Assembly: GCA_017435245.1 (NCBI GenBank)
Contig: JAFSFK010000079.1
Coordinates: 1 to 7,061 of the forward strand
Length of the DNA: 7,061 nucleotides
Direction: 5' to 3'
DNA from: Oscillospiraceae bacterium
Lineage (GTDB): Bacteria; Bacillota; Clostridia; Oscillospirales; Oscillospiraceae
The notes beneath the pieces are model-generated. The model ran no database searches, had not been told where the DNA came from, and saw only the letters and a program-made list of their open reading frames with translations. Position numbers and translations under genes: made by a program. How positions within the stretch are numbered: position 1 is the stretch's first letter; each line of letters starts with the position of its first letter. Below, piece by piece: positions 5,296-7,061 of this stretch.

Positions 5296-5817
5296 GTGAA
5301 TGTTAAAAAAATGTCCCAGTGCGCATTATTTGCCGCACTGCTGAGTGTTTGCGCCTGGCTTAGCCTTCCGGTGGGGGATGTTGCTTTTACGCTGCAGACC
5401 TTTGGTATCTTCCTTGCGCTGGGACTGCTGGGTGGAAAATGGGGCACGGTATCCATCTTTGTGTATCTGCTGCTGGGCGCTGCGGGTGTTCCGGTGTTTT
5501 CCGGCTTCCGGGGCGGGATCGGTGTACTGGCAGGTGCTACCGGAGGATATCTGGTTGGTTTTCTTTTTTCGGGCCTGATTTACTGGCTGATCACCGCTGT
5601 GTGGGACAACTCGTCTGCGGTACGTGTTTGCGCAATGGTCTTGGGTCTCATAGGCTGCTATGCCTTTGGAACGCTGTGGTTTTGGTTTGGCTATGCCCGC
5701 AACGGCGGTATCAGCTTGATCCTTATAAAATGCGTTCTTCCTTATCTTCTGCCGGATGCTTTAAAATTGATCCTTTCCTGGTTTATGACCACTCGACTAA
5801 AACGGTTTATCGTGTAA
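5296..5817 (+). CDS. bioY: Biotin transporter S component BioY (ECF family)
   Basis: BioY is the membrane substrate-binding subunit for biotin; in Firmicutes it normally works with the shared EcfA1/A2/T energising module, which is not in this window. The 173-residue protein is almost wholly hydrophobic with about six membrane segments. Family signatures are FTLQTFGIFLALGLLGGKWG (31-50), VPVFSGFRGGIGVLAGATGG (65-84, the biotin-binding loop region) and LPYLLPDALKLIL (148-160, the conserved Asp-Lys segment). The N-terminus NVKKMSQCALFAALLSV fits the usual basic start followed by the AlaXXAla helix that contacts EcfT. GTG at 5296 is preferred because of its ribosome binding site; ATG at 5311 would cut five residues. 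The TAA stop codon is already part of a repeat copy (5816 onward). The gene suggests the cell imports biotin; no bio synthesis genes are nearby. Confidence 0.95.
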   Translation: MNVKKMSQCALFAALLSVCAWLSLPVGDVAFTLQTFGIFLALGLLGGKWGTVSIFVYLLLGAAGVPVFSGFRGGIGVLAGATGGYLVGFLFSGLIYWLITAVWDNSSAVRVCAMVLGLIGCYAFGTLWFWFGYARNGGISLILIKCVLPYLLPDALKLILSWFMTTRLKRFIV

Positions 5818-6044
5818 ATTCCAGTTTAGCGAGCAGCCAAAGCCTCTCTTGTGTAAAGGGAGGTGGCACGCCGAAGGCGTGACGGAGGGATTGTTAGGAC
5901 AGGCAAAATCACGGAAAATGTGCGTGATTGCTACATTTTTAGAACAACCCCTCAGTCAAAAATCAAAGATTTTTGACAGCTCCCCTTACACAGGGGAGCC
6001 TTGGTGCACAGCAGCATTTCAAACTGCTCGATAAACTGGAATTT
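5816..6044. mobile_element. 229-bp composite palindromic element after bioY (repeat copies d and e around a second MITE-like element)
   Basis: The outer arms 5816-5836 and 6024-6044 are inverted copies identical at 20 of 21 bases. Nested inside is a second pair of long arms: AGCCTCTCTTGTGTAAAGGG (5841-5860) onward, matched by the reverse complement of CCCCTTACACAGGGGAGCCT (5982-6001), extending inward to GGATTGTT/AACAACCC. Internal hairpins are CACGCC-GAA-GGCGTG (5867-5881), AATCACG/CGTGATT (5907-5913, 5923-5929) and GTCAAAAATC-AAA-GATTTTTGAC (5955-5977). No protein is encoded. The left outer arm shares bases with the bioY stop codon. The transcript would fold into one long hairpin and may end bioY expression. 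Similar CTTGTGTAAAGGGAGGTGGC sequences are, to my recollection, widespread in gut Clostridia; not checked. Confidence 0.8.
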
Positions 6045-6060
6045 GTTTGCATATCCATCT

Positions 6061-6088
6061 CTCCCGGAGCATAGATTGTCCCGGGAGG
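6061..6088 (+). promoter_or_regulatory. Hairpin that would hide the pdaA ribosome binding site
   Basis: CTCCCGG (6061-6067) can pair with CCGGGAG (6081-6087) across a 13-base loop. The right arm contains the Shine-Dalgarno GGGAGG (6083-6088), 7 bases before the ATG at 6096. In the mRNA this stem would limit translation initiation. A control role is inferred. Confidence 0.45.
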
Positions 6089-6095
6089 TATCTTT

Positions 6096-6872
6096 ATGCG
6101 CAAAAAGGACTTATGGATTCTATTGGGAGCGGTCTGTGCCGCTGCAATTCTGGTAATCAGTCAGTTCACCGGGTCTGTCATCCAGACCGGTTCCTGGGGT
6201 TTAAGCTTTCGACAGGAGGGCATTTCTCCCATCGGACCTGCCAGCGTAGAAGCGCTAAGAGCATACGATGCGGTGTATCTGGGAGACACCTCTCAAAAAA
6301 TTCTGTACCTGACCTTTGATGCCGGCTACGAAAACGGTTGTACGGAAAAAATATTGGATGTTCTGGAACAGCACGAAATACCTGCCGCCTTTTTCCTGGT
6401 GGGTAACTACATTGAGAAAAATGCCGATCTGGTACGCCGGATGGTAGATGAGGGACACATCGTAGCCAATCATACCATGCACCACTATGATATGAGTAAG
6501 CTTTCGGATAAAGAGGCATTTTCGAAAGAACTGACAGATCTGGAAGCTCTGTTCCGGGAAACCACCGGCAAAGAAATGCCAAAATACTACCGTCCACCCC
6601 AGGGGATCTACAGTGAAGAAAATTTGAAAATGGCGCAGGAACTGGGCTACAAAACGGTATTCTGGAGCCTTGCCTATGCCGACTGGAACAACGATGCTCA
6701 GCCAACCCGGGAGCAGGCTTTCAGCAAGCTCATCCCCCGGGTGCATAGCGGTGCGGTGATACTGCTCCATTCCACCTCCGCCACCAACGCAGAAATCCTG
6801 GACGATCTGCTTACCGAATGGAAGGCTATGGGCTATTCCTTCGCAAGCATAGATCAATTATTTGACCGCTAA
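6096..6872 (+). CDS. pdaA: Delta-lactam-biosynthetic de-N-acetylase PdaA (polysaccharide deacetylase, CE4)
   Basis: PdaA removes the acetyl group from N-acetylmuramic acid stripped of its peptide and closes the muramic delta-lactam ring of the spore cortex, needed for germination. The 258-residue protein has an N-terminal membrane segment/uncleaved signal (5-22) and a NodB domain from about 68. Motifs: TFDAGYENG (73-81; Asp75 is the expected catalytic base), NHTMHH (125-130; His126 and His130 as metal ligands), RPPQG (166-170), the PdaA-typical TVFWSLAYADWNND (187-200) and ILLHSTSATNAEILDD (222-237; His225). The YENG and TVFWS…DW words separate PdaA from ordinary chitin or peptidoglycan deacetylases. 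The second Asp of the CE4 TFDDG motif is Ala here, while Bacillus PdaA has Asn. GGGAGG precedes the ATG by 7 bases. The stop codon TAA merges with a repeat copy. Expression is expected in the forespore; a sigma-G promoter is not clear. Confidence 0.94.
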   Translation: MRKKDLWILLGAVCAAAILVISQFTGSVIQTGSWGLSFRQEGISPIGPASVEALRAYDAVYLGDTSQKILYLTFDAGYENGCTEKILDVLEQHEIPAAFFLVGNYIEKNADLVRRMVDEGHIVANHTMHHYDMSKLSDKEAFSKELTDLEALFRETTGKEMPKYYRPPQGIYSEENLKMAQELGYKTVFWSLAYADWNNDAQPTREQAFSKLIPRVHSGAVILLHSTSATNAEILDDLLTEWKAMGYSFASIDQLFDR

Positions 6873-6887
6873 ATTCCGATTTATCGG
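6871..6887 (+). repeat. 3'-end repeat copy f fused to the pdaA stop
   Basis: AAATTCCGATTTATCGG begins inside the TAA stop (6870-6872) and differs from the family consensus at only a few positions. It contains the perfect small hairpin CCGAT-TT-ATCGG (6876-6887). Its inverted partner, if any, would lie beyond the TGTAGGGG element and outside the window. Confidence 0.6.
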
Positions 6888-6906
6888 TGTAATGTTCGTT
6901 AGAAAC

Positions 6907-7046
6907 TGTAGGGGCGGATATTATCCGCCCGGGGATTTTGTAAAACAAAATCCCATTACCGACAGGTGATAATATATGATTTCCTCCGGAAATCCCAATT
7001 ATTTGCACACAAATAATTGGGCGGGCGATTGATAATCGCCCCTACA
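6907..7046. mobile_element. 140-bp element made of five hairpins with TGTAGGGGCG inverted ends (REP-doublet/MITE-like)
   Basis: The ends TGTAGGGGCG (6907-6916) and CGCCCCTACA (7037-7046) are perfect inverted repeats. Each end is itself a hairpin: GGGCGGAT-ATT-ATCCGCCC (6912-6930) and GGGCGATT-GAT-AATCGCCC (7023-7041). Between them are GGGATTTTGT-AAA-ACAAAATCCC (6932-6954), GATTTCC-TCC-GGAAATC (6978-6994) and the 12-bp stem CCCAATTATTTG-CACA-CAAATAATTGGG (6994-7021). It encodes nothing I can support. It resembles REP doublets (REPINs) and non-autonomous elements; no transposase is in the window. It is placed after pdaA and could contribute to termination or mRNA 3'-end protection. Confidence 0.8.
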
Positions 7047-7061
7047 AGTTCTATTGAAGAC

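Noticed and set aside
5345..6034. Several alternative plus-strand frames across bioY and the repeat element
   Set aside because: They are out-of-frame shadows of bioY or translations of the palindromic repeat.
6047..6078. Definite promoter for pdaA
   Set aside because: TTGCAT (6047) with CATAGA (6070) at 17 bp matches sigma-A poorly, and the sigma-G-like reading lacks the final TA of the -10; neither is convincing enough to list.
6178..6857. Minus-strand frames opposite pdaA
   Set aside because: Shadows; pdaA motifs are complete on the plus strand.
1..7061. CRISPR array, tRNA, rRNA or riboswitch
   Set aside because: No regularly spaced direct repeats, no cloverleaf or rRNA-like stretch, and no recognisable riboswitch core; the repeats present are inverted and irregularly spaced.

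Overview
The window looks like chromosomal DNA of a low-to-mid GC, endospore-forming clostridial Firmicute, most likely a gut Oscillospirales/Ruminococcaceae-type organism. The reasons are a PdaA-type spore-cortex deacetylase, a YpsC-type RNA methyltransferase, strong GGAGG-type ribosome binding sites, and intergenic spaces full of small palindromic repeats of a kind I associate with gut Clostridia. The taxonomic call is inference.

Left part (1-3000): after a short stretch that may hold the end of an upstream gene and one solo repeat end, an extended -10 promoter drives a tight three-gene unit: queH (queuosine synthesis, tRNA modification), a THUMP-domain RNA guanine-methyltransferase of the YpsC/RlmL type, and a YegS/DagK-type lipid kinase. 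The unit ends at a GC-rich hairpin. The three genes overlap or nearly touch and are probably translationally coupled.

Middle (3000-3972): a 73-residue XRE repressor on the minus strand faces a 74-residue acidic orphan protein on the plus strand. Between them lie two inverted-repeat operators, one of which exactly fills the spacer of a plus-strand promoter. A 277-bp palindromic MITE-like element sits between that promoter and the orphan gene's ribosome binding site, as if it had inserted into the 5' leader.

Right part (3973-7061): a secreted D-Ala-D-Ala carboxypeptidase (minus strand), a divergent biotin-transporter S component bioY, and pdaA. These genes end against copies of a roughly 20-bp repeat, consensus AAATTCCAGTTTATCGAGCAG cut short or inverted. 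Six copies occur in the window; two pairs form inverted arms around different palindromic cargoes. The last 150 bp hold a chain of five hairpins bounded by TGTAGGGGCG inverted repeats.

The metabolic genes are ordinary housekeeping and envelope/sporulation functions. The unusual content is intergenic: a self-contained XRE/operator/orphan module and a nested, modular repeat system anchored at gene 3' ends.
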